DNA of 64,000 nucleotides from Fen-1254 sp963778945 (GCA_963778945.1 CAVZWL010000014.1:62001-126000), one strand, 5' to 3'; counted from the first letter of the stretch, positions 17,547 to 29,288 are shown. A program made the numbers and translations. Notes: a model not told the origin generated them from the letters alone.

Positions 17547-20500
17547 TTAGTATAAATGCATACTCTTCGTCATTTCATTGAGTTCGAAGCTGAAAAGAAT
17601 GCCGAAATAGAATCGCCACTCTTTGCCGTATGTAACATCTATAGGAGCCGGATCTTCGACAACTTTTTGAAACCGGTCAAATCCATATGCTCCGGAGAAA
17701 AAAATACGCGTTGGAAATTCATACCAGGAAAAAGTCTCAAGACGAAGTTCAAACCCGGCATCTTTTTTCCAATCGGAAATTCCCGGAATATCGCTGTTCC
17801 ATGCGTCGCCGATATCGGTGAAAAGAGAGCCGTAGAGTTTTGAAAAATAGACCGGTCCCCAGCGCATATCGATATTCCGAATAATCGGGAAACGGTAGGT
17901 CAGGTTCAGCGCTGCGGTCTCGTTTCCTCCGATGGCATAGAACGGATATCCCTGCATGCCGACAAATCCGCCTTCATAGAAATCGAAAAAGTCGTCGACC
18001 GTCGGGCCGAGAATAAATCCCGTATGTAATCCCACCGACAATGTTTGCCTTTTAAAGGGAAGCGCAATATGCTCGTTCCAGCTGAATTCCACCCGATTGA
18101 TCGGAACGGGAGTATAAACCGGCTCTCGAAATCCATTTTGGTAATTTGCAGAATCGTTCGGATTATAGGCGTTCGACTCATATGAATATTTTAAAGAAAT
18201 CGTTCTGCCTTCAGGACTTATATCGCGGTCCACAGTCCGAGCTATTCCGTCATGAGAAAGCTGCAGGGAAAAAATATTGGATTTGAGATATGTGGAGCGC
18301 GTTCCCGGAATAACCGTTATATCGGAAGGATTTCCATCCTGCCAGACCCAGGTTCCAAAATCCTGGCTGTAGCTGCTCATGGAATATTGAAGTTTGAGTT
18401 GAATCGACGGATCAATAATCGGCTGGCGCAATGAAAGATCGAATTCAAAGAGGTTGTAACCGATGATCGCTTGATAATGACGGAGAGTATCCGTGTACAA
18501 ATCGAATCCATAATTGATCTTTCTCGCAATATTATACAGCTCTGCAGTTAAAGTCGGTTCGAGTCCGAGCTGGTAGAGGATCGGCAAGCGATCGTGATAT
18601 TCCAGAACGAGAAAAAGATCTGCTTCAAGCTGGCGATTGACTGCAGCGCCGCCGTAGATAAGAAATTTATCGAGTACTTCCTCGGAACTGAAAAAAATAC
18701 CCGGCTTTAAAACATCGATGCCTGAATCATGCTCGTTGTACGTATCGATGCGCAGGAGCGGCATAAGCATAATACTCGTAAATTTTGAATGATACGGTTT
18801 GGCCGTATCTTGAAAAGCCGGATGAGAAATGACTCTGGACTGCATTAAGAGAGTCTCCGAACGTATTGGATACCGGTAAATCCATTGGTATGTTTTTTTT
18901 GAAAGCTGCGCTGTCGGATAAAAGCGCAAGCTTATATCCTGAGGAAGTGTATGTTGCATAAGCAACATTATGAGCCGAATCGACATTTGGGAAAAAAGCG
19001 CCTCCGAGAACATTGGTCACCTGCCGGCATGAATCGGACGATAACGACCGTTGCATAGATATTGAAAATTCCCGTTCTATCCCATGAAAAATAAAGAGAA
19101 GATCCGTCCGGCGAAAAGAAAGGATTTCGCGCATCTGCTTTTGAGACCAAAATCCTGAAATGCGACCCGTCGCTGTCGATAAGCGCTACAGACTGATTAT
19201 GCTGCAGGGAATAGCCGAATGCAATCTTCTTTCCATCCGGAGACCATACCGGCGTGTAGGCCTGTTCCCCATTGGTATAATGGGTCAGGATGCGGATATT
19301 TTTTCCGTCTGCATCGCAGACGCTGATATTCATCGTTCCGTCCTTGCTCGATGTGAAAACAATCGACTTTCCATCCGGTGAAAGTTTCGGATCCAGTGCT
19401 CGTAGGCTTTTGGTAAGTCTTTCTTCTTTATCCTTGCCGATATCATAGCGATAAATATCCCCGTAAGCGGACCAATGTCGGTTGTTCCGGGTAATCTTTG
19501 AATAATAAAGATATGTCCCGTCCGGTGAAAAGGATACGGGAGAATGTACACCCGGCACGAGAAGTTTGCTCACGCCTGTTTTTAGGTCATAAAGATAAAG
19601 AGCGCTGAGAGACGCATAGTCCTGATCCTTATTGGATATATACGCAAGTCGTTTTTCCATCCGGCGAAAATGCAGGCGATAAATTTTCAAACCCGTCGGG
19701 TTCCAGAATACGTCCTTCGACCAGCGTTCCTTTGAGAGAATCGGCAGTCGATTGATAAGTCCGCTTTTTCTCTTCTTTCCATTCTTCATAGACTTCTTTT
19801 CCGGTCTTATGAAGGGCGGCTTCTATAGCGCCGTCTATCGTCAAGCGCGTAACATCGCCAAGATGCTTCGTTATATCCTCCAGCTTTTCATTCCCGTATT
19901 TCCGGCCGATATAATCCACAAGAGAGAATCCGGAATTATAGACCGACTCGCTTCCAAGTCCCGTTTTTTCAAACATTCCCATATCTTCCCATGAGAGCTG
20001 CTTCCCTTCCAGCATATACATTCGCAGAATCATGTCTCTATGCGTATCCCAATAATCATATTTGAGAGCAGGATTGTTATACTGAGCGGTTCCTTCTGCG
20101 AACCAAGCCGGAACGAGAAATCCGGAAATCGGATACGAAATAATAACGTTCGGATACCCGTATAAAACATCTGGGCGCCGTTCAGCTTCGTATCCAAGGT
20201 ATTGCAGATAAAACGCCGGCAATTTTCTGCCGAACTTCATTGCAGTTTGAATTTGAATGATATGGGTAAACTCATGCGTTATGACATTCCAGAGCCACGG
20301 ATGCGAGCCGCGCAGGTCAAAATCCATAGCCGATGCCCATATTTCGATCCGGTTTTCAAAAAAAATAGCCCCGCCGTTCGAATAGTCGTCATGATCTCTG
20401 ACAATAAATTCGACTTTTTGATCCGGGATATGGTGATACATATCCGTCACGGGTTTATATATGCTCTCCGCGATGAATGCTATTTCGCGGGCTGTTCGTT

Positions 20501-20642
20501 CTGCTCCGGTTTGAAAGTTTACAAAAAAATGTTCCGTCTCAAGCGTATGCCAATCGAGTTCTGTATGGTTAAAATCATCCTGCGCGGCGAGAAATGCGGG
20601 GAACAGGAAAAAAATGAGAAGAGAGAATCTATATATTTTCAT
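17547..20642 (-). CDS. secreted gluzincin - beta-propeller - outer-membrane barrel protein, three frame breaks
   Basis: About 1030 residues after correction. Signal peptide 1-20; a peptidase-MA-type zinc metalloprotease domain with HEFTH at 123-127 and the third ligand E183 in WFAEGTAQY. TolB/WD40-like (PD40) repeats follow (SPAFSPDG, SPVSFSPDG, DPKLSPDG, TPVWSPDG, NPFFSPDG). A C-terminal half rich in alternating aromatic strands and ending in a short aromatic-tailed strand region resembles the BamA/surface-antigen (D15) barrel. Frame breaks: extra A in A5 at 19652-19656, extra base near 19051, extra A in A8 at 18893-18900. The catalytic residues look intact. Probably a barrel-anchored protein, with protease and propeller in the periplasm or at the surface (inference). 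Confidence 0.75.
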
Positions 20643-20686
20643 AGAAAAGGATCAGCGCTCCATGCCGTCATTTTTTATTTCAGTTT

Positions 20687-23600
20687 TTATTTTACTACGG
20701 CAATTTTAATGATGGCAAAGTCCGTGTGACTGCTGCTTTTTGCTTCCACGCGTGCGAAGTAGACTCCCGTTTGAATGTGCGAAACATCCCAAAGCATTTC
20801 ATTATCGAATCCGGCTTTGCCGCTGCCGTGAAGTTCGGTGATCGATGTTCCTGCGACATCGAAGATCTTGACAGAAATCGATGCATCTTCCGTGACATAA
20901 TAGCGGATGTGAGTGGCAGATCCGTAGACCGGATTCGGCCAGTTATAAACGCGGTCCTTCGGGAAAAAATTTGTGCTCAATGCCTGAGACGATGAAGGCA
21001 ATGCAGCATAATTTGAATGCTCCTCGTCTTTGCCGAACTGGCTCCAGAGAATATTTTGACGAGAATAGAGCGTATTGATTTCTTCCGCACTTATTGCTCC
21101 GCCGGCATTGACGGCAAGCACGCCAAATTTTGAGTCCCCTGTTTTAAACAATGCCGGAAATATCGACCCTGCCGAAGAGATCTGAACGGGATAACCGCTT
21201 AGCACAGTGCCGGTGTTTTGATATCCGCGTAAAACTCCGCTGGAAGTGACTGCAAGAATTTCAGGCGCTGATGTTCCGCCGTTGTTAAGAATCATCGGTG
21301 TGCCTGTAAACGTACTGCCGTCATAGAGCGTAATCGGAAAATGATCGAGAATGATTCCCTGCTTACTCACTGCTATAATTTGTTTTCCCGCCCACAGCAC
21401 TATATCGCAGCTGCCGTCTCCATCGATGTCCGCTGCGGCGAGAGATGCAAGTGAATCGACCGGTAAAACACCGCTGAACAATTTCTGCAGATTATTCGAA
21501 AATATTTCTAACCGTGTGCCTCCCTGTTGAGCTGCGGCGATGAAATTACCTGAAGATGATTGTGCAGCGGCAATCATCCACGGTCTCGATGTATCATCAA
21601 ATGTTACCGGCGCTATTCCGCTGCCAAAAATCTGAGAGTTTGTCGCTGCGTAATATTGGAGTGTGTTCGAAGAGACAGGCAATTGAGTGAGAAATGAAAT
21701 TTTAGAATGCACGTCCTGAGTCTCTGATAAAACATGGCCGAGCGAATCGACAATCCAGATCCTGCCGGAATTACCGCCGAAGACGAATTTTCCCGGAGCG
21801 CCTGCCAGCATCATGGGCGCCGTTGTAATTTTGTCGTCCAGCAGCGCTGTTGTATCTCTTCGTCCGGAGAGAGTTCCGTCCGTGTTCATCTGTGCTTTAA
21901 AAATATAGACCGAACTGTCTTGAGAGCCGATCATCGTAAAGGATGTACCGTATTCCTCTACCACGATACCGTTTCTTCCTCCCTTTGAAGCATAGTATCC
22001 GTCCGGGTCCGATGTTTTGCTTGTTCCGTTCGGCCTGAATAAATAAATTTTTCCGCTGTCGATAATCGCAACCGTCGAGTCGCTGGAAAGAGGATATCCC
22101 GGCGATTTGGAAGTCAGCGTTTTTGTAAAAGGAGTATACGGGGTGCAGGTGTCTCCGCCGATCTGGAGATCGGCCGTCATATGCGGCGAACGGACGCTGA
22201 AATTATAAATCGTAATCAAGACTCGATGCGCCTGAATAACTGTTGCTGTTCGGATAAGTCGACGGTCCGAATGTATTTGTGTAGACAGTCGCTATCGTCG
22301 GGTTCTCTTTATACCAGCAATCTTGCGCTGTACCGTATTCCGTTCCCGATCCCGGCGTATATTCTGCATAGGTGTGACCGATATCCTGAGAACCGTCGGC
22401 TTCCTCCAGATCGACCCCGCGATGCGCCGAATCGATATTCACTGTGTTGGAGGCAAGACTGTTTGCAATGACCGATTCATCGATATGCCATATCAATACG
22501 CCTCCCCCGTCGTATTGCTTGGTTGAATCCATATACCCTGGGAGCGCCCAATCATAGTTTGATACGTCGAGGACGCTGCCGGCAATTAAGCTGTCAACTG
22601 CATAGTTGAATGCCGTCGAGTCCCGGGGGATGATCAAGGAGTCGAGCTCTCCGTCCTTTGAATTGGCTGTTAAGCTTTTTTTAATAAATGTAATTTTTAG
22701 ACCGGCCCCCAGCGGGTTTCTATTTCTGTTCTCCAGAAGAAAATATTCCGTAGAACTGACAGGAACCTTATAGATCGTATCCTGAGCGGATAGATGCAAA
22801 CTGACGGCTGGCAGCGTGACGGTTGCATTTTTTGTCAGTGTAACCGGCGTTGTCCATCCTAAAAATATTTTTTCCCATGCACACGGTTCCGGCGGGAAAA
22901 GGCCGTTATAGGCAAAGAATCCCGCTCCATCCATGAGCCCGAATTGCCCTATTCCGGATGCACCGCTCCGTGTATTATATAAATCCGGCAATCCCAGATA
23001 ATTCCCGATGCAAGCTGCAAACAATCCGTTGATGCCGTATTGAAGAGTATCCGGTCCCGCAGTGGAAGATATGATGCGCGATTCAGTTTCAGGGAGAACA
23101 ATAGAATTCGTAATATGAAATGTACCGCTTCGGACAGGGATCCCCTGAGAAGCCGCTGCAGGCAGAGCAGAGGCCAGTGCCGTCGAATCGAAATAGAGGG
23201 AAGGTAAATCATGCGGAGTCGGATCATACATGAGAAGACTGACCAGATTGAGATCCCGGCCGGTTCCTGCATGAAAAACGACGAAGAGATCGTAGCTGCT
23301 GAAGTCGACGGATGAATAAATCGAGTCTGCCTTTTGCCAGCTGTCGAAAACCAATTGGGCTAAATTTTTATAATCGGAACCGACTGTCGGAGGCGAATAG
23401 TACGACATGGGCTGAGTTAAACTCACCGAGTCGAGAACATCCCCCGTTATGTTCAATTGTCCGTTGGACACTTTTTTAAAATAATTTTTTACAAAGAGAA
23501 TTTTATTCGAGAAGTAGGCAGAATCATGCGGCGCCGGGTCTATTGTTCCGACATCGCTATGTAAGAAGGTTCCGTCGCCCGACGCCATGTTGTCGGTTTT

Positions 23601-23786
23601 TTTTGCAAACTCAACCATCACTGCTAAAATGCGAAGAGAAGGCCTCGGCACTCCATTGGCCGTAATGCTGAACGCAGTATGATGCTGAACAGCAGTCTTC
23701 CTTTGAAGGCGAATCGCATGTGCATCAAGAGCCCAGGCAGCAGTCGTACAAACGAGAGCAGATAAAATAATCCGCACGAATCTCAT
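20687..23786 (-). CDS. M6-like secreted protein with degenerate zinc site and T9SS sorting domain, one frame break
   Basis: About 1032 residues after removing one base near 22217. Signal peptide MRFVRIILSALVCTTAAWA. The N-terminal half aligns by eye to M6 (immune-inhibitor-A-like) metalloproteases: VEFAKKTDNM, the FVKNYFKKVSNGQLNITGDV segment, GQFGLMDGAG, WEKIFLGW and GVLIWHIDES. At residues 258-262, however, the expected HEFGH before LGLPDLY reads ACIGN, losing both zinc histidines and the glutamate. The C-terminal half has FG-GAP-like stretches (AADIDGDGSCDIV) and a T9SS type-A sorting domain from VYNWPNPVYG to the end. Likely exported by T9SS and surface-attached, acting as a binding or structural protein rather than a protease (inference). 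Confidence 0.75.
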
Positions 23787-23834
23787 AGAAATTCCGAATA
23801 TTTGACAGATGAGAAGATAATGGCTAAATATTTT

Positions 23835-24929
23835 TCACCATCCGATCGACAAGGAGAGACGCAGTGTCTCACCTAAAGGATCTTCAGTTGTCGCCGCATT
23901 GATATAGCTGAAATCGAATCCGTAAATATCATAACGAATCCCGGCGCCGAATGTCATATATTTTCTATTGCCGGAGCGCGGATCTTCATAGAAGTATCCT
24001 ATACGGAGTGCAAGAAGCCTCGGACTTCCATACCAATATTCGAACCCGGTGCTCAAGGTAAATTCACGAATTTGCTCACTCATGGTGGATCCTGTCCAGG
24101 TTGTAAAAAAACCCTTATAGAATTCATCTGCTGTTCCGGATGTGTCTCTCTTGATCAGCAATCGATTGACATCGGTAATCCATGTTATAGTATTATACTC
24201 GCTTTGGGCAAGGTCGTAGGCAAAACCGAGACGAAGGTTCATCGGCAGAGGATCCGCCTGAGCTTTATCGATGTAGAACATATTCGGTCCGATATTGGAA
24301 ATGTTCATACCTAAACGAAGATTCTTTCCCAGATCGATATCGGTAAACGGAATCACGACACTTTCCGGTTTATACAGCAAGCCGACATCAAAGCTGACTC
24401 CGTATGCCGTTCCGGTTCCAGCTTCTTCCGCTGTTCCAAATGGAGCGAGCCTGCTGTAAATGAATCGCGCGTTCACGCCGATACCGAGATCCGGATTGAG
24501 TTTAGTAGCATAGCCCACTGCAAAAGCCATTTCATAAGCGCTAAATGTCGAGATCACAGTCGGATCAGCAAATGTCTGTGCGAATTCGCCAAGGTTCAAA
24601 TATGTAACCATAGCGGAAACAACTCCATCCAGCTCTTCGACAGGCTGCTTATACGCGAGATGTGCGATCCATAGATCGGAAAGACCCAATGAAGGCAGCC
24701 ATGTGGCATGTGTCATTGCAATTTCCGAACCCTGCTGGAAAGCATATCCGGCCGGGTTCCAGTAGGAAGCCCAGACATTATCGCCCAGGGCAACTCCTCC
24801 TTCGCCCAATCCACCGCCGCGTGAATCAGGTGAAATTTCGAGAAACGGCACAGCGGTTGTCTGTACCTGTGCTTGAAGAAGTTGAGCACAAATTATTATG
24901 CTTAAAACAAAAATAAATTCTTTACGCAT
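23835..24929 (-). CDS. porV: T9SS outer-membrane shuttle protein PorV (LptO)
   Basis: A 364-residue outer-membrane barrel with signal peptide (to about residue 20) and the PorV hallmarks FLEISPDSRGGGLGEGGVA near 28 and SYWNPAGYAF near 55. FadL-like strands run to a C-terminal aromatic residue (SLSIGW). PorV binds T9SS cargo at the translocon and hands it to PorU for processing and anchoring to A-LPS or peptidoglycan-linked lipids. It lies 75 bases downstream of porU. This gene pairing supports the assignment. Confidence 0.9.
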   Translation of the reverse strand: MRKEFIFVLSIIICAQLLQAQVQTTAVPFLEISPDSRGGGLGEGGVALGDNVWASYWNPAGYAFQQGSEIAMTHATWLPSLGLSDLWIAHLAYKQPVEELDGVVSAMVTYLNLGEFAQTFADPTVISTFSAYEMAFAVGYATKLNPDLGIGVNARFIYSRLAPFGTAEEAGTGTAYGVSFDVGLLYKPESVVIPFTDIDLGKNLRLGMNISNIGPNMFYIDKAQADPLPMNLRLGFAYDLAQSEYNTITWITDVNRLLIKRDTSGTADEFYKGFFTTWTGSTMSEQIREFTLSTGFEYWYGSPRLLALRIGYFYEDPRSGNRKYMTFGAGIRYDIYGFDFSYINAATTEDPLGETLRLSLSIGW

Positions 24930-25004
24930 GAACTCGATCCTCCAACAATGAATCTTTGTCTTCTAAGAATAGTTTAATTTTGCATGAAAATAAATAATAA
25001 AATA

Positions 25005-28000
25005 TCAATGAACCCGCGCAATTTTCCCTATAAATTCGTTTGAGTCGTTCGATGAAAGCGAGCGTGCAACAATCCTATAGAGATAAATTCCGTTGGCAAT
25101 CTTCGCACCTTCCGCATCGGTTCCATCCCAGGGAATCTGCACAAAACGGCTTGTCAATGCAGTGCCGTGAATGACGCGGATACAGCGGCCCGCAATTGTA
25201 TAAATTTTAATCTCTACATCAATAGGATCGACTGAATTTCTTTGGAATGTAAAAATTGTCGATGACGAAAACGGATTCGGATAATTAAAGATATTCGACA
25301 TCGCTGTTTCGTTTCCGGATTTGACTGTAAAGGATATCTGTTCTTCCGACCCGTTGTTATAAATATCATATGCTTTGACTTGAAGCGTATGACTCCCTTC
25401 CGCCAGGCCGGTTAATGGATACATAACAGTTCCTGTTTTGTACGTATTAAGGTCTCCCCTGTAATATTCGCTCAGATCTATAGTCTCTGAAGGATTTGTC
25501 AAAGTTGCCGTCATCTGGTGGCCGACGCCCGAAGTCGATGTGTTCATGCCGCTGGAATCGGATAATTTAACGATAAGCGAGGCGGTAGGAGCGACGACAT
25601 CGCCGGACTGAAAAGAAAGATCGTTGAGATAGATATTGATAAGCGGTCCGGTCATATCGGCAGATGCTGTCGTATCTATGCCGCTGATCGTTAGCATTTC
25701 ATTGAAACCGGATGCATCTTTTTTATTTTCGAAAGCATACAAAGAAAGGCGAGTATTTTGGCCATACGTGACATCTTTTGGAATGGGGCCTTTGGCCGTA
25801 TATATGCCGTTTGAAATGGAAATGGTTCCATTATACAGGGCAGACCCGAGCACCTTAAAAGAATCTGATACTGGAAATCCGTTGAACTTAAGATACCTAT
25901 ATGCGTCATAGATAGTAAAATAGCCTGTGCCTGTAAAAGTTGTATCTTTTTGCATGTTTTGGTTCGTAATACTTCCCTGTGTCTGAACCAATCCCAGAGC
26001 CTGAACTTTTAACGATGAATCCGCATTTTTTCCGTTAATTTTGTCGATGCTCGCCGTCACATGCGGCATAATTAAACGAACCGTAGGGTCACCGAACAAA
26101 TGAAATTTTTGACTGTTTACATCCGTATAGGACTGTGTGGCAGTAAGCATCACATCTCCCATTCTCGGTGGATTCCCATCCGAGTCTTTTAAGAACAAAT
26201 TATCGAAAATGGCTTCGTTCAAATCGTTATTCGGACCTTCATAGACCACGCGCGACGCAGAGACTTCCAGAACCGTTCCGCCCTGTGCCATCGTCATCAA
26301 CAGTTCACCGCCGCTTATAGAAGAAGGATTATCGTATAACCCCCACGAACATCCTGCAACAATAAAGCACGCCAGTTTATTTGCATTCGTTAAATTCGGG
26401 ATGCTCCCGTCTGCCGTAAAAACTTCCGTATGCGACCAGACCTGATCGTTGGAATGGCCTATGTAGTTTAAAACAAGCGTTCCGGTATTCACGGCGTTGA
26501 TGATGGCCGCTATTGCTTCCGGCTTATGCCGCCCGGAAGCGCTTGCAACATCGGGATATTCCGGCAGTAATATTTTCCTCTTTTCAAACGTATTCGGCGT
26601 ATAATTCTGAGCTAAATTTTCGGTCAGTTCGCAATGCATCCATTGCACGAGAGCCGGGTCGTTTGCAATCAACGTGGCTGTGTCGCCTATAACACGTGTT
26701 GCGTACTGATCGTCACCGACATATGTAATGCAGTTTCTCCAGACATCCTGCGACGATTCGGTCTCATATGATATTATTTTATTCACCGCCGTTGCCGCAT
26801 CTGCTGTGTTCCTTGCGGGAATCCTGCCGATGGCCATCGTTGCACGCGGGTCGCCATCTACCAATCGCACATAATAGTCGTCGCTGACATAGGAATTTAT
26901 CTGATCGATCGACTCCTCGGTCTCATACGGAATAATCCAGTTCTTTGCAGAAGTAGCAATATTACGGTAATCGTAATGCCCATTGCCCAGCAGGAGCACA
27001 TACTTAGCATTCCAATGATTATATGCATAGTATAAAAAGTTTCGAATACCGGTTGGATCGAGCAGCCCGCCGGAAAATTCCTTATAAATGTCCTGAACAT
27101 CTACAACGATCGATCTAATGGTATCCGACGACTCGCGGTACGTTTTCAATTGATTTGCAGCGGTAAAAAAATCGCTCGGTGAAATAATAATAAGGTCACA
27201 TGTCTGATTTTGGTTATGAAGATTTTGCGTCGTGCTTATATTTGCCACGCTTTGGATGGATTTCAAACCGTTATTTCCGGCAATGGCAAGTTCCCTTACG
27301 GTCCCGGCTGTTTGCGGCAGGAAAAATTCGCATACGCCGTTGTTGAACTGGAAGTTGGTCACACGCTGAACGTTTGCATGATCCGTCACATCGAAAACAA
27401 AATCATCGCCCGCAGACAAATTGGAGACCGAATATTTTACGAGCGCCGTTGTGTCGGGAGATGTGCAAAGTAAGAAGTCGTTCGTTGCCGTATAACTGCT
27501 TGAATAAAGAATCTCGATCCAATCCAGCCAGGCCAGCGCACTCGGATTCGATGTCGTATAGGATATATTCAAGGTACTCGAACTGTTCACAACGCCCCCG
27601 GACAATGTTTGCGATATATTCGTCTGCTGCGCAAAATCAATCGTGTTGTCAGCAAGGTCGTCGCTCGACATTGCCCCAAAGGGGAGATAACTTGTCAGCG
27701 TTGTATTATGTTCATTAATACTCACATAATCGGATGACGAGGAGCGCGCATAAAAGACCATCCTATAGAGAACAGGGGAACCCGTGATCATTCCGGGCAG
27801 TGGATTAGTATACGACGCAGATGTTACGCTCGAGCTGAATTGCGTCCCGACCCACTCCCGCCCGGATGCAAGTAAGTTTTGTTTATCCTCTTCGACGAAA
27901 ACTTTTCCCGTAAAACTCGCAGGGGCGGCAGCAGAAGATGTATCCGATGCAACGGAAGAAAGCACGGTCATCGAGTCGCCTTCGCTGCCGGTCGACGTTA

Positions 28001-29033
28001 TGAAATAGTAATTTGTGTCCGCATACGGATTTTTATAATGATTGTACGTTTTATTTACGTTGTCATATGTCCATCCGTTTGAAGCTTTTCCGTAGAAAAC
28101 GATATAATCGCCGTCGTCGAAGAGGCCGTTATTATTTTTATCCACGATCAATCTTTTGATTTCCTGGAGGTCATCAGGATAGCTGTCGGAAAGTCTTTCA
28201 GGCGCCGGAGCACCGCCGTTGCCGTAGAGATGAAGATTCCGTATCGATGTCCAGAAACTGCTTGCGATGCCGTTGTTTTTAAAAAAACTGTAGTCCAATT
28301 TATACATGCCGGTTTCTGTCACACCCAGCCGGTACCATGTACCCTGAGAGATCGGCGATATATATGATGCGGAATTAGCTGCTTGCAAAGCATTCTTCGG
28401 AAGAGCATTTTTTAACTTTGTTTTCGCATTTTTAAACTGCGCTGAATGCAAAATCTCTGCCGCACTCCTGCTGTTCAAAAGAGCAAGGCACTGCATCGAT
28501 GAAGGAACGGGCGCTCCAAAGGTGAGCCGGACTATGATATGCGAATAAACTTTTGCCCGTTTATCATCAAGCTTTTCAACCGGCCGGTAGACCAGTGTTG
28601 CGACAAAGCAGTTTCCATGCTTGACAATATCTCTGAGCTCGACGAGGCGGTTGTCCGGACTTCCGCTTCGGGCTATCTTCCTCGTTCGGAAAAGCATGGG
28701 CTGGGCTTTAGGAAAATTTTGAATGATTTCAATTTTCGAATCGGCTTTGACAATCGATGCAGTGTATTGCTGAGAAGGCAGCAGAAGCGGTAATCGCCGC
28801 ACGAACCGAAGATCCCCGGAATTAGAGTCAATTTCAATGGAAGAGTGCAAGAAAGAGAACCATGCATACGATTTTTTATCGAATCCGTTTTTCGTATGCT
28901 GAACAACCTTCGGAGTGAATTCAAGCGTGATGGAATTCCCGTCTTTCTGAAGCAGCGTCACATCAGAATTGGACTGCGCTGCCGTCAGAGAAACGAACAA
29001 AGGAATCAGTATGCCGACTATGTAGAGTCTCAT
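25005..29033 (-). CDS. porU: T9SS sortase PorU, C25 (gingipain-like) cysteine peptidase
   Basis: 1342 residues from the ATG at 29033, chosen because it gives a signal peptide (MRLYIVGILIPLFVSLTAAQ); an upstream ATG at 29105 would add a polar leader. A gingipain-type catalytic domain has H860 in YIGHSNDQVWSH and C895 in VAGCSWGLYDNP. FGDPTVRL follows near 1005, then Ig-like strands and a C-terminal T9SS domain starting NYPNPFSSST. PorU is the transpeptidase-like enzyme that removes sorting domains from T9SS cargo at the cell surface. Intact frame throughout, unlike its operon partners. First gene of the five-gene minus-strand operon. Confidence 0.9.
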   Translation of the reverse strand: MRLYIVGILIPLFVSLTAAQSNSDVTLLQKDGNSITLEFTPKVVQHTKNGFDKKSYAWFSFLHSSIEIDSNSGDLRFVRRLPLLLPSQQYTASIVKADSKIEIIQNFPKAQPMLFRTRKIARSGSPDNRLVELRDIVKHGNCFVATLVYRPVEKLDDKRAKVYSHIIVRLTFGAPVPSSMQCLALLNSRSAAEILHSAQFKNAKTKLKNALPKNALQAANSASYISPISQGTWYRLGVTETGMYKLDYSFFKNNGIASSFWTSIRNLHLYGNGGAPAPERLSDSYPDDLQEIKRLIVDKNNNGLFDDGDYIVFYGKASNGWTYDNVNKTYNHYKNPYADTNYYFITSTGSEGDSMTVLSSVASDTSSAAAPASFTGKVFVEEDKQNLLASGREWVGTQFSSSVTSASYTNPLPGMITGSPVLYRMVFYARSSSSDYVSINEHNTTLTSYLPFGAMSSDDLADNTIDFAQQTNISQTLSGGVVNSSSTLNISYTTSNPSALAWLDWIEILYSSSYTATNDFLLCTSPDTTALVKYSVSNLSAGDDFVFDVTDHANVQRVTNFQFNNGVCEFFLPQTAGTVRELAIAGNNGLKSIQSVANISTTQNLHNQNQTCDLIIISPSDFFTAANQLKTYRESSDTIRSIVVDVQDIYKEFSGGLLDPTGIRNFLYYAYNHWNAKYVLLLGNGHYDYRNIATSAKNWIIPYETEESIDQINSYVSDDYYVRLVDGDPRATMAIGRIPARNTADAATAVNKIISYETESSQDVWRNCITYVGDDQYATRVIGDTATLIANDPALVQWMHCELTENLAQNYTPNTFEKRKILLPEYPDVASASGRHKPEAIAAIINAVNTGTLVLNYIGHSNDQVWSHTEVFTADGSIPNLTNANKLACFIVAGCSWGLYDNPSSISGGELLMTMAQGGTVLEVSASRVVYEGPNNDLNEAIFDNLFLKDSDGNPPRMGDVMLTATQSYTDVNSQKFHLFGDPTVRLIMPHVTASIDKINGKNADSSLKVQALGLVQTQGSITNQNMQKDTTFTGTGYFTIYDAYRYLKFNGFPVSDSFKVLGSALYNGTISISNGIYTAKGPIPKDVTYGQNTRLSLYAFENKKDASGFNEMLTISGIDTTASADMTGPLINIYLNDLSFQSGDVVAPTASLIVKLSDSSGMNTSTSGVGHQMTATLTNPSETIDLSEYYRGDLNTYKTGTVMYPLTGLAEGSHTLQVKAYDIYNNGSEEQISFTVKSGNETAMSNIFNYPNPFSSSTIFTFQRNSVDPIDVEIKIYTIAGRCIRVIHGTALTSRFVQIPWDGTDAEGAKIANGIYLYRIVARSLSSNDSNEFIGKIARVH

Positions 29034-29214
29034 GATAATAAAAAAGCCAGATGAATGGAACCCTTCCCTATCATCCGGCATACTTGCATGTACGACATAC
29101 AACATATCGAAGCTGATAAGGCCAGTTCCTAAAAAAGCCTGAAGAAAAACTCAGGAACGAACCATTCTCAAATTTTCGATATGCACTCCGTATAAATTTT
29201 TTATTCGTGTATAT

Positions 29215-29243
29215 AAAGTACGCATCTCATTGAACAATGTCAA
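29215..29243 (-). promoter_or_regulatory. candidate porU operon promoter
   Basis: Minus-strand TTGACA (29243-29238), N17, TACTTT (29220-29215). This is a sigma-70-like arrangement with a perfect -35 and weak -10, giving a leader of roughly 175 bases before the preferred porU start. It sits in the 320-base divergent gap 29034-29353, which otherwise holds only the glgA promoter candidate. Confidence 0.35.
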
Positions 29244-29288
29244 GCATTGAATCTTCTACTCTTTTCTTGGCGGAATCGGAAGATTTAC

